Source: Pseudomonas sp. H3(2019)
Lineage (GTDB): Bacteria > Pseudomonadota > Gammaproteobacteria > Pseudomonadales > Pseudomonadaceae
Direction of reading: 5' to 3'
Length of the DNA: 64,000 nucleotides
Assembly (NCBI RefSeq): GCF_007713465.1
Contig: NZ_VMSG01000013.1
Location: 1-64,000, forward strand
The translations under genes were made by a program, and so were the position numbers. Position 1 is the first letter of the stretch; every line of letters starts with the position of its first letter. Under the pieces are notes generated by a model, which was not told the DNA's origin, made no database searches, and saw nothing but the letters and a program-made list of their open reading frames with translations. Positions 9,442 to 18,090 of the stretch are shown piece after piece.

Positions 9442-9708
9442 GGTCTGTTGACGTTTGGTGACGAACCGCGTTGCGATGCCAACGTGTGCGAGGCAAGGCG
9501 CGGGATGCCGCTAATGGTTGTTCCCTTGGCAAATCCCGCAACGCAGCCTCGCGCACGTTGGCGCGCAACCCGAAGGGACGGGTGCCCATTTGGCGCAGGG
9601 CTGCGTTGCTCGGAACTTGTTTGGAACAACCAGACTGCGTTCCTCGCGCCTTGCCCTGCACCAAATGGGCATCCGTCGCGGTCGTCACCAAGCGTCAACA
9701 GACCCTAA
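9438..9708. mobile_element. MITE-like element with 26-bp terminal inverted repeats
   Basis: The left end 9438-9463 (TTAGGGTCTGTTGACG and onward) and the right end 9683-9708 are inverted repeats with one mismatch in 26. The element is 271 bp and encodes no transposase or other convincing protein. It has inner inverted arms: 9580-9605 with 9649-9674, and a segment near 9487-9525 with one near 9625-9660. The whole can thus fold into a long branched hairpin. TA flanks both GGGTCTGTTGACG ends, consistent with TA or TNA target duplication. It occupies most of the 369-base gap between the bolA and trhO genes. Confidence 0.8.
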
Positions 9709-9733
9709 GCTTCGGTTTTTTGTTAGAATCCGC

Positions 9734-9763
9734 AACGCGCCGCTTAGCCGGCGCGTTTTTTTT
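9734..9763 (+). terminator. Rho-independent terminator upstream of trhO
   Basis: AACGCGCCG at 9734-9742 pairs with CGGCGCGTT at 9749-9757 around a six-base loop, and a T-run extends to 9763. It probably ends the DUF2059-bolA transcript; the repeat element now separates it from bolA. It lies only 48 bases before trhO, so it could also attenuate that gene. Confidence 0.8.
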
Positions 9764-9810
9764 CGCATCCGGTTCACCCCTTACGCGGGTAGCCACCTGG
9801 AGAAACACCC

Positions 9811-10752
9811 ATGACACAACAGATTGTCGTGGCGGCACTGTATAAGTTCGTCACCCTTGAAGATTACGTCGCCTTGCGCGAACCACTGTTGCAGGCGATG
9901 GTCGACAACGGCATCAAAGGCACCTTGCTGATTGCCGAAGAAGGCATCAACGGCACGGTTTCCGGAAGCCGCGAAGGCATCGACGGGCTGATGGCCTGGC
10001 TCAAGAACGACCCGCGCATGGACGACATCGACCATAAAGAGTCGTACTGCGACGAGCAGCCGTTCTATCGCACCAAGGTCAAGCTCAAGAAAGAGATCGT
10101 CACCTTGGGTGTTGAAGGCGTTGACCCGAACAAGAAGGTTGGCACCTACGTTGATCCTCAGAACTGGAACGCGTTGATCAGCGACCCTGAAGTGCTGCTG
10201 ATCGATACCCGCAACGACTACGAAGTGTCGATCGGCACCTTCGAAGGCGCAGTCGATCCGAAAACTACCAGCTTTCGCGAATTCCCCGACTACATCAAAG
10301 CCAACTTCGACCCGGCCAAGCACAAGAAAGTCGCGATGTTCTGCACCGGCGGCATTCGCTGTGAAAAGGCTTCGAGCTACATGCTCAGCCAGGGCTTCGA
10401 TGAAGTCTTCCACCTCAAGGGCGGGATTCTCAAGTACCTCGAAGAGGTGCCGCAGGAAGAAACCAAATGGCAGGGCGACTGCTTTGTGTTCGATAACCGC
10501 GTCACCGTTCGCCACGACCTGAGCGAAGGCGACTACGATCAATGTCATGCCTGTCGTACGCCAGTGAGCGTGGAAGACCGTGCATCCGAGCACTATGTCG
10601 CCGGCATCAGCTGCCCGCATTGCTGGGATAAGCTGAGTGAGAAGACCCGTCGCAGTGCGATCGACCGGCAGAAACAGATCGAACTGGCCAAGGCCCGTAA
10701 TCAGCCGCACCCGATCGGTTACAACTACAAGCAATCCAACACCGAGGCCTGA
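9811..10752 (+). CDS. trhO: tRNA uridine 5-hydroxylase TrhO (YceA rhodanese family)
   Basis: A 313-residue rhodanese-domain protein of the TrhO/YceA family, which makes 5-hydroxyuridine at tRNA position 34 using oxygen. The layout is an N-terminal ferredoxin-like domain ([19 protein letters not shown]), a rhodanese domain ([17 protein letters not shown]) with the catalytic loop [15 protein letters not shown] (Cys178 by position), and a C-terminal CxxC...CxxC zinc-type region (CHAC ... CPHC). The ATG at 9811 follows TGGAGAAAC. The next gene starts three bases after the stop, so the two are probably an operon. Confidence 0.94.
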   Translation: MTQQIVVAALYKFVTLEDYVALREPLLQAMVDNGIKGTLLIAEEGINGTVSGSREGIDGLMAWLKNDPRMDDIDHKESYCDEQPFYRTKVKLKKEIVTLGVEGVDPNKKVGTYVDPQNWNALISDPEVLLIDTRNDYEVSIGTFEGAVDPKTTSFREFPDYIKANFDPAKHKKVAMFCTGGIRCEKASSYMLSQGFDEVFHLKGGILKYLEEVPQEETKWQGDCFVFDNRVTVRHDLSEGDYDQCHACRTPVSVEDRASEHYVAGISCPHCWDKLSEKTRRSAIDRQKQIELAKARNQPHPIGYNYKQSNTEA

Positions 10753-10755
10753 ACC

Positions 10756-11391
10756 ATGTCCGCGCGCCTACTCTACGTAATGGATCCGATGTGTTCCTGG
10801 TGCTGGGGCTTCGCTCCGGTGGCCGAGGCGCTGGTCGAGCAGGCGCGGGCTGCGGGCGTTGACGTGCATCTGGTGGTTGGCGGTTTGCGCACGGGTAGTG
10901 GTGCTGCGCTGGAACCCACCACGCGGCGCTATATTCTCGAACACTGGCAGGCGGTCGCCGAAGCCACCGGCCAGCCGTTCAAGTTCGAAGGCGCGCTGCC
11001 CGACGGTTTTGTCTACGACACCGAGCCGGCCTGCCGTGCGCTGGTGACGGCGCGCAGTCTGGCACCGGATTGCGCCTGGAAACTGCTCAAACTCATCCAG
11101 CAGGCTTTTTATGCCGAGGGTCGTGACGTCACCCGCGCCAGCGTGTTGGTGGAGTTGGCCGAACAAGCGGGCTTGCCGCGTATCGAGTTCGCGGCAGCGT
11201 TCGACCGTGCCGATCAGCACGCGGCGACGGCGGCAGACTTCACCTGGGTTCAGGATCTGGGCATCGCCGGCTTCCCGACCTTGCTCGCCGAGCGCAACGG
11301 TCAATTGGCGCTGTTGACCAATGGTTATCAACCGCTCAGCGAACTGGCACCGTTGCTCGGCCGTTGGCTGGAGCGCGCTGCCTGTGTATGA
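10756..11391 (+). CDS. DsbA/FrnE-like thioredoxin-fold protein
   Basis: A 211-residue thioredoxin-fold protein of the DsbA/FrnE type. A CSWC active-site motif sits at Cys13-Cys16 in DPMCSWCWGF, and a cis-proline loop GIAGFPTLL lies near the C-terminus. There is no signal peptide, so it is probably cytoplasmic, like FrnE-type oxidoreductases, rather than a periplasmic DsbA. It starts three bases after trhO and its stop overlaps the start of the ABC exporter gene, so the three are likely one transcript. The redox partner cannot be inferred from sequence. Confidence 0.88.
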   Translation: MSARLLYVMDPMCSWCWGFAPVAEALVEQARAAGVDVHLVVGGLRTGSGAALEPTTRRYILEHWQAVAEATGQPFKFEGALPDGFVYDTEPACRALVTARSLAPDCAWKLLKLIQQAFYAEGRDVTRASVLVELAEQAGLPRIEFAAAFDRADQHAATAADFTWVQDLGIAGFPTLLAERNGQLALLTNGYQPLSELAPLLGRWLERAACV

Positions 11392-13201
11392 GCAACCCGA
11401 TGATGCACCGCAACCCAAGCGGGTCGATCGGCTGAGTTGGGCGCAAATCCGTCGACTGGCACTTCAGCATAAAAAATCCTTGTGGATCGCCAACGGCGTC
11501 GCCGTATTGGCGACCCTGTGCAGTGTGCCAATCCCTTTGCTGCTGCCATTGCTGGTGGATGAAGTGCTGCTGGGGCATGGCGACGCCGCACTGAAAGTGA
11601 TGAACCACGCGCTGCCCACCGGCTGGCAACGTGCTGCCGGTTACATCGGCTTGATGTTGCTGGTGACCTTGACCCTGCGTTGCGGCGCATTGATGTTCAA
11701 CGTCTTGCAGGCGCGTCTGTTTGCAAGTCTGGCCAAGGACATCGTTTATCGTATCCGCGTACGGCTGATCGAGCGGCTCAAGCGTATTTCCCTTGGCGAA
11801 TACGAAAGCCTGGGCAGCGGCACGGTGACCACGCACCTGGTCACGGACCTGGACACGGTCGACAAATTCGTCGGCGAAACCCTCAGCCGCTTTCTGGTGG
11901 CGATGCTCACACTGGTCGGCACGGCGGGGATTCTGGTGTGGATGCACTGGAAGCTGGCGCTGCTGATCCTGCTGTTCAACCCGCTGGTGATCTACGCCAC
12001 CGTGCAGTTGGGTAAGCGGGTCAAACACCTGAAGAAACTCGAGAACGACAGCACCTCCCGGTTCACCCAGGCGTTGACTGAAACCCTGGATGCGATACAG
12101 GAAATCCGCGCTGGCAATCGTCAGGGGTTTTTCCTTGGGCGGCTCGGCTTGCGGGCGCAGGAAGTGCGCAACTATGCCGTCAACTCACAGTGGAAAAGCG
12201 ACGCATCGAGCCGTGCCAGCGGTTTGCTGTTCCAGTTCGGCATCGATATCTTCCGCGCCGCCGCGATGCTCACGGTGCTGTTCTCCGACCTGTCCATCGG
12301 CCAGATGCTGGCAGTGTTCAGCTACCTCTGGTTCATGATCGGGCCGGTCGAGCAGCTACTGAATCTGCAATACGCCTATTACGCGGCCGGTGGTGCGCTG
12401 ACGCGAATCAACGAGCTGTTATCGCGTGCCGATGAGCCGCAGTACCCGGGTGGCGTCGATCCGTTCAAGGGGCGTGAGACGGTAGGCATCGAGGTGCAAG
12501 GCTTGAGTTTCGGCTATGGCGGTGAGCTGGTGCTGGATCAGATGAACCTGTCCATCGCACCCGGCGAAAAAGTCGCCATCGTGGGCGCCAGTGGTGGCGG
12601 TAAAAGCACGCTGGTGCAGTTGCTGCTGGGGCTCTATACGCCACAGTCGGGCAGCATCCGTTTTGGTGGCGTCACTCAACAGGACATCGGCCTGGAAACC
12701 GTGCGCGAGAATGTCGCCGTGGTGTTGCAGCATCCGGCACTGTTCAACGACACCATACGGGCCAACCTGGCCATGGGCCGCGAACGCAGTGACGAAGCCT
12801 GTTGGCAGGCACTGGAAATCGCCCAGCTCGAGGCAACGGTCAAGGCGCTGCCGCAAGGTCTGGATAGCGTCGTTGGCCGTTCCGGTGTGCGCTTGTCCGG
12901 CGGGCAGCGTCAGCGCCTGGCGATTGCGCGCATGGTGCTGGCCGAACCCAAGGTCGTGGTCCTCGATGAGGCGACTTCGGCGCTGGACGCAGCCACCGAA
13001 TACAACCTCCATCAGGCGCTCGCGCGGTTTCTCAGCGGTCGCACGACACTCATCATTGCCCACCGGTTGTCTGCGGTAAAACAGGCGGACCGTGTGCTGG
13101 TGTTCGATGTCGGGCAAATTGCCGAGGATGGCGACCACCAGCAACTGATTGCCGAGGGTGGCCTGTATGCCAAGTTGTATGGGCATTTGCAGCAGCATTA
13201 G
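11384..13201 (+). CDS. ABC exporter, fused permease and ATPase
   Basis: A 605-residue half-transporter of the type I ABC exporter class. Six membrane helices lie in about residues 30-320. The nucleotide-binding domain follows, with Walker A GASGGGKST near residue 405, signature LSGGQRQRLAIAR, Walker B VVVLDEATSALD and switch histidine in IAHRLS. The GTG at 11384 gives VYEQPDDA and overlaps the previous gene by eight bases; an ATG further upstream at 11321 would overlap it by 71 bases and is less likely. Substrate unknown; lipid- or peptide-type export are the usual roles. It works as a dimer in the inner membrane. Confidence 0.9.
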   Translation: MYEQPDDAPQPKRVDRLSWAQIRRLALQHKKSLWIANGVAVLATLCSVPIPLLLPLLVDEVLLGHGDAALKVMNHALPTGWQRAAGYIGLMLLVTLTLRCGALMFNVLQARLFASLAKDIVYRIRVRLIERLKRISLGEYESLGSGTVTTHLVTDLDTVDKFVGETLSRFLVAMLTLVGTAGILVWMHWKLALLILLFNPLVIYATVQLGKRVKHLKKLENDSTSRFTQALTETLDAIQEIRAGNRQGFFLGRLGLRAQEVRNYAVNSQWKSDASSRASGLLFQFGIDIFRAAAMLTVLFSDLSIGQMLAVFSYLWFMIGPVEQLLNLQYAYYAAGGALTRINELLSRADEPQYPGGVDPFKGRETVGIEVQGLSFGYGGELVLDQMNLSIAPGEKVAIVGASGGGKSTLVQLLLGLYTPQSGSIRFGGVTQQDIGLETVRENVAVVLQHPALFNDTIRANLAMGRERSDEACWQALEIAQLEATVKALPQGLDSVVGRSGVRLSGGQRQRLAIARMVLAEPKVVVLDEATSALDAATEYNLHQALARFLSGRTTLIIAHRLSAVKQADRVLVFDVGQIAEDGDHQQLIAEGGLYAKLYGHLQQH

Positions 13202-13412
13202 CAATCTTGAGTTTTGCCCGGATTTGCGTACTTGTTGATCAGCCATCCTTTTTGGGAGTCGGCCTTGTGGACCCTTTGATTGTTGCATTGTCCCTAAATC
13301 GAGCTTGATCGAAGCCTGATGTCTTCGAGAAATCGAAAATTAGCCTAGTCTGTGCTGCTAGGAGCGGAATTATCTCGGGTGTTCATCAGGCAGCGCTTGT
13401 GCAAGGGACCTC

Positions 13413-15872
13413 ATGAAGCAAAAGCGGACTCTCGGAACGCCACGGTTGTTGGGCATCGTCTGGCCATTTATCGCCGTCGTGTTGTTTCAGGCCTTGTTGG
13501 GCGGCGTCAGCCTGTACGTTTTGTCGGCGGTTCGCGGCTATGTTGCCGGAGAAAGCCTGTGGTCCAAGGGTCAGAAAGACGCTATCTATTACCTCAATCT
13601 CTATGCTGACAGTCGCGACGAGTCGATTTTCCTCAAGTACCAGAAGGCTATTTCAGTTCCCCAGGGCGGGCATGAACTGCGGGTTGCGCTGGATCATCAA
13701 CCGCCTGATCTTGAGGCAGCCCGACGGGGCATCCTCAAGGGCGGCAACCATCCCGATGACGTTTCAAGCCTGATTTGGCTGTACCTGAATTTCCGGCATT
13801 TCAGTTACCTGGAAACCGCTATCAATCGCTGGACCGTGGGCGATGCCTACCTGGTGCAGCTCGATAACGTCGCCCTTGAAATGCATTGGCGCATTGTCGG
13901 CAACCAGGCGAGCGACGCCGACATTCAGCGCTGGAAAGCCCGGATATTTGCCATCAACGAAGCGGTGACTCCCGCCGCCAAAGCGTTCAGCGACGCATTG
14001 GGCGAGGGTTCGCGGCTGATTCTGCGGTTGTTGCTGTTCACTAACCTGGCCACGGCGTTGGGGTTGATTGCTCTGGCACTCTTGCGCACCCATAAGCTAC
14101 TGGCTCAGCGCCACGCGTTTGCCAATGCCTTGCAGCTGGAAAAGGAACGCGCACAAATCACCTTGCAGTCCATTGGCGATGGCGTGATCACCACCGACGT
14201 TGAAGGTGCCATTGCTTACATGAACCCGGCAGCCGAAGAGTTGACCCACTGGAAGGCTGAGCAGGCAATCGGGCTGCCGCTGGCAGCCTTGTTCAATCTG
14301 CTGGATGAAAATGCCCAGGCGGATGGCTTCACACTGATCGAGCATATTCTCAGTGGTCAGCTCAGCGGCGGCAGTGAACATTCCAAATTGATCCAGAGGC
14401 TGGATGGCAGCACGGTTTCAGTCACGCTGGTAGGTTCGCCGATTCGCAATGCCGGTAAAGTCAGTGGCACGGTACTGGTGCTGCATGACATGACCCAGGA
14501 GCGGCAGTACATCGCCAATCTTTCCTGGCAGGCCACCCACGACGCGCTGACCGGGCTGGCCAACCGCCGCGAATTCGAATATCGCCTGGAGCAGGCGTTG
14601 CACAACCTGACACGCCAGCCTGCCCGACATGCCTTGATGTTCCTCGATCTGGATCAATTCAAACTGGTCAACGACACCTGCGGGCATGCGGCCGGTGATG
14701 AGTTGCTGCGGCATATTTGTGCGTTGTTGCAGTCAGGTTTGCGCGAGGGCGACACCCTGGCCCGACTGGGCGGTGACGAATTCGGCATTCTATTGGAGAA
14801 CTGCTCGCCGCAAGCCTCGGAGAAAATCGCCGAGGGCCTGCGTCAGACGGTGCAAAACCTGCACTTTGTCTGGAAAGACCGGCCGTTCGTGACCACCGTC
14901 AGCATCGGTCTGGTGCACATCATTCAAGCTCCGGCCACCCTTGAGGCTTCGTTGCGTGCTGCCGACATGGCTTGCTACATGGCGAAGGAGAAGGGCCGTA
15001 ATCGGGTGCAGGTCTATCACGCTGACGATTCCGAGTTGTCCCTGCGCTTTGGCGAGATGGCCTGGGTCCAGCGCCTGCACATGGCGCTCGAAGAGAACCG
15101 CTTTTGCCTGTACTCACAGGAAATCGCTGCGCTGGGGCATACAGAGCGGGGTGGTGGGCATATCGAAATCCTGCTGCGTCTGCATGACGAAGCCGGGCGG
15201 ATGATTCTGCCGGACAGCTTCATTCCTGCTGCCGAGCGTTACGGACTGATGACGTCCCTGGATCGTTGGGTGGTCGAGAATGTTTTCAGGATTATTGCGC
15301 AGGGCATCGCGCAAGAGCGTAATGGGCCGTTGGCCATGTGTGCGATCAATCTGTCAGGCATTACCATCGGGGATGAAGCTTTTCTGCACTTCCTGCGTGA
15401 GAAGTTCATTGCCTATGCCATCCCGCCTGAAATGATTTGTTTTGAAATCACTGAAACCAGCGCGATTTCCAGTCTGGGCAGCGCAATCAGATTTATTAAT
15501 GAGCTCAAAGGGTTAGGTTGCCATTTCTCACTGGATGACTTTTGTGCCGGTATGTCCTCATTCGCTTATCTGAAACATTTACCTGTAGACTTCTTGAAGA
15601 TCGACGGGAGTTTCGTAAAGGATATGCTGGACGACCCGATTAACCGTGCAATGGTCGAAGTGATCAATCACATCGGTCATGTCATGGGTAAGCGCACCAT
15701 TGCCGAGTTTGTTGAAACGCCCCAGATCGAGCAGGCATTGCTGGAGATCGGGGTGGATTATGCTCAAGGGTATATCATTGAGCGTCCGCAATTGTTTACC
15801 TGTGACAGCCTGCAATGTCGGCCCGCCAGACCGCAGCCTCTGTTATTCAAGGCGCCTGGCACGTTCCGTTGA
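13413..15872 (+). CDS. Membrane-bound PAS-GGDEF-EAL cyclic-di-GMP protein
   Basis: An 819-residue inner-membrane signalling protein. Helix 1 is at about residues 13-35, a periplasmic sensor region spans about 36-205, and helix 2 is at about 206-228. A PAS domain follows (SIGDGVITTDVEGAIAYMNP), then a GGDEF domain with intact GGDEF at 453-457 and an inhibitory RxxD site (REGD) five residues upstream, then an EAL domain. The EAL motif reads EIL, and DDFC replaces DDFG. The glutamates, Asn, the two Asp of DDFC, Lys in FLKIDGS and Gln in AQGY are kept. Both activities are possible. Signal unknown. The TenA-like gene follows after 45 bases. Confidence 0.92.
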   Translation: MKQKRTLGTPRLLGIVWPFIAVVLFQALLGGVSLYVLSAVRGYVAGESLWSKGQKDAIYYLNLYADSRDESIFLKYQKAISVPQGGHELRVALDHQPPDLEAARRGILKGGNHPDDVSSLIWLYLNFRHFSYLETAINRWTVGDAYLVQLDNVALEMHWRIVGNQASDADIQRWKARIFAINEAVTPAAKAFSDALGEGSRLILRLLLFTNLATALGLIALALLRTHKLLAQRHAFANALQLEKERAQITLQSIGDGVITTDVEGAIAYMNPAAEELTHWKAEQAIGLPLAALFNLLDENAQADGFTLIEHILSGQLSGGSEHSKLIQRLDGSTVSVTLVGSPIRNAGKVSGTVLVLHDMTQERQYIANLSWQATHDALTGLANRREFEYRLEQALHNLTRQPARHALMFLDLDQFKLVNDTCGHAAGDELLRHICALLQSGLREGDTLARLGGDEFGILLENCSPQASEKIAEGLRQTVQNLHFVWKDRPFVTTVSIGLVHIIQAPATLEASLRAADMACYMAKEKGRNRVQVYHADDSELSLRFGEMAWVQRLHMALEENRFCLYSQEIAALGHTERGGGHIEILLRLHDEAGRMILPDSFIPAAERYGLMTSLDRWVVENVFRIIAQGIAQERNGPLAMCAINLSGITIGDEAFLHFLREKFIAYAIPPEMICFEITETSAISSLGSAIRFINELKGLGCHFSLDDFCAGMSSFAYLKHLPVDFLKIDGSFVKDMLDDPINRAMVEVINHIGHVMGKRTIAEFVETPQIEQALLEIGVDYAQGYIIERPQLFTCDSLQCRPARPQPLLFKAPGTFR

Positions 15873-15917
15873 AGTCTCTTGTTGATCCGTACCATCACAA
15901 TCAAAAGGAGTGCGACA

Positions 15918-16712
15918 GTGATAGATACATTCAACAGATCCGGCCCGCTTATGGAAGCCGCAAGTTACCCAGCCTGGGCTCAGCAGTTGATCCAGGATTG
16001 CAGCGAGAGCAAGCGTCGGGTTGTCGAACACGAACTGTATCAGCGGATGCGTGACAACAAACTCAGTGCAAGGACCATGCGTCAATACTTGATTGGTGGC
16101 TGGCCGGTCGTTGAGCAGTTCGCGTTGTACATGGCGCAAAACCTGACGAAGACCCGCTTTTCCCGCCATCCCGGCGAGGACATGGCGCGTCGCTGGCTGA
16201 TGCGCAACATTCGGGTTGAGCTTAATCATGCCGATTATTGGCTGCACTGGAGTCGTGCGCATGGCGTCAGCCTCGATGATTTGCAGGCACAACAGGTTGC
16301 TCCTGAGCTTCATGCGTTGAGTCATTGGTGCTGGCATACCAGCTCGTCGGATTCGCTGATTGTGGCCATTGCGGCAACCAACTATGCCATTGAAGGGGCG
16401 ACCGGGGAGTGGTCGGCGCTGGTGTGTTCCACTGGAGTCTATGCGGCAGCGTTCCCTGAGGACGACCGCAAACGCGCGATGAAGTGGCTGAAAATGCATG
16501 CTCAATACGATGATGCCCATCCGTGGGAAGCCCTGGAAATCATCTGCACGCTGGCGGGCCTGAACCCCACCAGATCCTTGCAGGCTGAACTGCGTCAGGC
16601 GATCTGCAAGAGCTACGACTACATGTACCTGTTCCTGGAACGCTGCATGCAACTGGAACACTCGGAAAGGGTTCCGGTAGCCCGGGAACGGATGGCGCTG
16701 GTCGAAAGCTGA
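15918..16712 (+). CDS. TenA/PqqC-like heme-oxygenase-fold protein
   Basis: A 264-residue all-helical protein of the TenA/Thi-4/PqqC superfamily. Family-like features are the N-terminal YPAWAQQLIQDCSESKRRVVEHELYQRMRDN, the RNIRVELNHADYW metal-ligand-like segment, NYAIEGATGEWS, and DDAHPWEALEII near the end. The GTG at 15918 is chosen because AAGGAG lies 8-13 bases upstream; the frame opens at 15879 without a ribosome binding site. No thiamine or PQQ gene is nearby, so classical thiaminase or PqqC function is not supported by context. It may belong to the iron-containing redox enzyme subgroup. It lies directly behind the cyclic-di-GMP gene. Confidence 0.85.
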   Translation: MIDTFNRSGPLMEAASYPAWAQQLIQDCSESKRRVVEHELYQRMRDNKLSARTMRQYLIGGWPVVEQFALYMAQNLTKTRFSRHPGEDMARRWLMRNIRVELNHADYWLHWSRAHGVSLDDLQAQQVAPELHALSHWCWHTSSSDSLIVAIAATNYAIEGATGEWSALVCSTGVYAAAFPEDDRKRAMKWLKMHAQYDDAHPWEALEIICTLAGLNPTRSLQAELRQAICKSYDYMYLFLERCMQLEHSERVPVARERMALVES

Positions 16713-16740
16713 TCCGTTTATTCAAGTCAGCACAAAACCA

Positions 16741-16770
16741 ATGTGGGAGCGAGCCTGCTCGCTCCCACAT
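16741..16770. repeat. REP-type perfect palindrome between convergent genes
   Basis: ATGTGGGAGCGAGC at 16741-16754 and its exact complement at 16757-16770 surround a two-base loop. The flanking AAAACCA and TTGGTTT extend the pairing. This is the GTGGGAGCGAGC family of Pseudomonas REP sequences, and it probably also ends both convergent transcripts. Confidence 0.85.
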
Positions 16771-16794
16771 TTGGTTTGTGTTGTAGCTGAAGCC

Positions 16795-17721
16795 TCAACC
16801 GGCCATCGCCAACCGGTTACGCCCCTCGCGTTTGGCTACATACAGCGCACTGTCGGCGCGTCGCAACAAGCTGTCTGCGGACTCGCCCGGCAACAGCGTC
16901 GAGCAGCCAAGGCTGACGGTTAAACCGATCAGCGTCCCATCCGCCGAATACTCCCCGGCTTGCGCGGCATAGCGCAGGCGTTCGCCTATCATCGCTGCGG
17001 CTTCGCGGCTGGTGTTGGACAGCAGAATCAGAAACTCTTCTCCGCCAAAGCGAAAGACCATGTCTACGTTGCGCAACTGGTCTTTGATCGAGGTTGCGAC
17101 AGCCTTCAGCACGTCATCGCCGGCACTGTGACCGTAGTTGTCATTGATCTGTTTGAAGTGATCGATATCGAGCATCAACAACGACAGCGGCTGCAGGTGT
17201 CGCCGGGCCATGTCGATCTCCCGTTGCAGGGTCTGATCCATGGCAATTCGGTTGCCGGTGCCTGTCAGTGGGTCGCGCAGTGCGCTTTGGGTGGCCGCTC
17301 GATAGAGCAGCGCGTTGCGCATCGGGAAGAGCAAGGTGGATAGCAGGGATTCGAGGTTGCCCTGGTCTTTTTCACTGAAGCGCTGATTGCGACGGAACAC
17401 CAGATCGCCCAGGTGTGTGCCTTCGTGGCTCAGGCTATAGCTCACCGAGTGATGCCCGCGCTGACCGAACTCCAGGCGTAGATCGCTGCTCTTGTGCTGA
17501 TAGTTCAAGGCGTCCAGAGGCACAAGTCGCTGAATCTCGCGGAAAAACAGTCCCAGAATGCGCTGTGGCTCAAGGCTGGTTTGCAGTTGCAGGGCCATTT
17601 GCTGGCGCAATTGACCAAGGCTGGCGGGACGCTCCAGAAGGGGCGGCAACTGGCCAAAGCCCAGTCGCTGCATTTTGGCGCTATCGAAGTCAATTGCGTT
17701 GGTCTGGGTTGGAGATTTCAT
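16795..17721 (-). CDS. Diguanylate cyclase with N-terminal GAF-like sensor
   Basis: A 308-residue soluble diguanylate cyclase. The GGEEF catalytic motif is at residues 226-230, preceded by the inhibitory RxxD site (RNVD, residues 217-220). Other GGDEF-domain landmarks are DPLTGTGNRIAM (150-161) and LDIDHFKQINDNYGHSAGDD (184-203). The N-terminal ~140 residues have no membrane helix and look like a GAF-type sensory domain. It makes c-di-GMP from two GTP and is expected to be feedback-inhibited. The gene is convergent with the TenA-like gene and therefore tail-to-tail with the unit that carries the PAS-GGDEF-EAL gene. Confidence 0.93.
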   Translation of the reverse strand: MKSPTQTNAIDFDSAKMQRLGFGQLPPLLERPASLGQLRQQMALQLQTSLEPQRILGLFFREIQRLVPLDALNYQHKSSDLRLEFGQRGHHSVSYSLSHEGTHLGDLVFRRNQRFSEKDQGNLESLLSTLLFPMRNALLYRAATQSALRDPLTGTGNRIAMDQTLQREIDMARRHLQPLSLLMLDIDHFKQINDNYGHSAGDDVLKAVATSIKDQLRNVDMVFRFGGEEFLILLSNTSREAAAMIGERLRYAAQAGEYSADGTLIGLTVSLGCSTLLPGESADSLLRRADSALYVAKREGRNRLAMAG

Positions 17722-18090
17722 ATGGCGTGAGCCCCTAAGCAGGAATGCTGTCTTACAGGCCGGGTGAGAGCGGCTTTGGGCTGCGCTTCATACTGGTCCA
17801 TCAGTCCCGTAGGACATGTGGCTAGATTTTAGTCCGCTTTGTCGAGCAAAAGTAAGCTCGTCATGGCGCTGCCCGATCGCTAACACACTGCGTGTTTCAA
17901 CAGGGTTAGAGCGAAAGTCATGCCATTCGGTTCAAACGAATAAAACTCGTTTTAAATCAGCTTGTTGGCTTGTATATCGGTTTCTGCTAGCTGATTCGGC
18001 GGCATTTGATTGACTTCAAACAGGCGCTTGAAGGGGGAGAGGCGCGTGCCGCGACAGTATGCCGTCGCGGCAGCGGGGTGCAGCGCGGGC
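17722..18090. other. 369-base intergenic stretch without a gene
   Basis: No open frame here resembles a protein. The part next to 17721 must hold the promoter of the diguanylate cyclase; no box clear enough to mark was seen. The only structured site is the hairpin at 18047-18072 just past yciK. Confidence 0.6.
18047..18072 (-). terminator. GC-rich hairpin after yciK
   Basis: TGCCGCGAC at 18047-18055 pairs perfectly with GTCGCGGCA at 18064-18072 around an eight-base loop, 19 bases past the yciK stop. No T-run follows on either strand, so this is a transcript-end or 3'-stabilising hairpin rather than a classic terminator. Confidence 0.4.

Noticed and set aside
9448-9708. Short overlapping frames on both strands within the MITE-like element
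   Set aside because: The frames arise from the inverted repeat symmetry and resemble no transposase.
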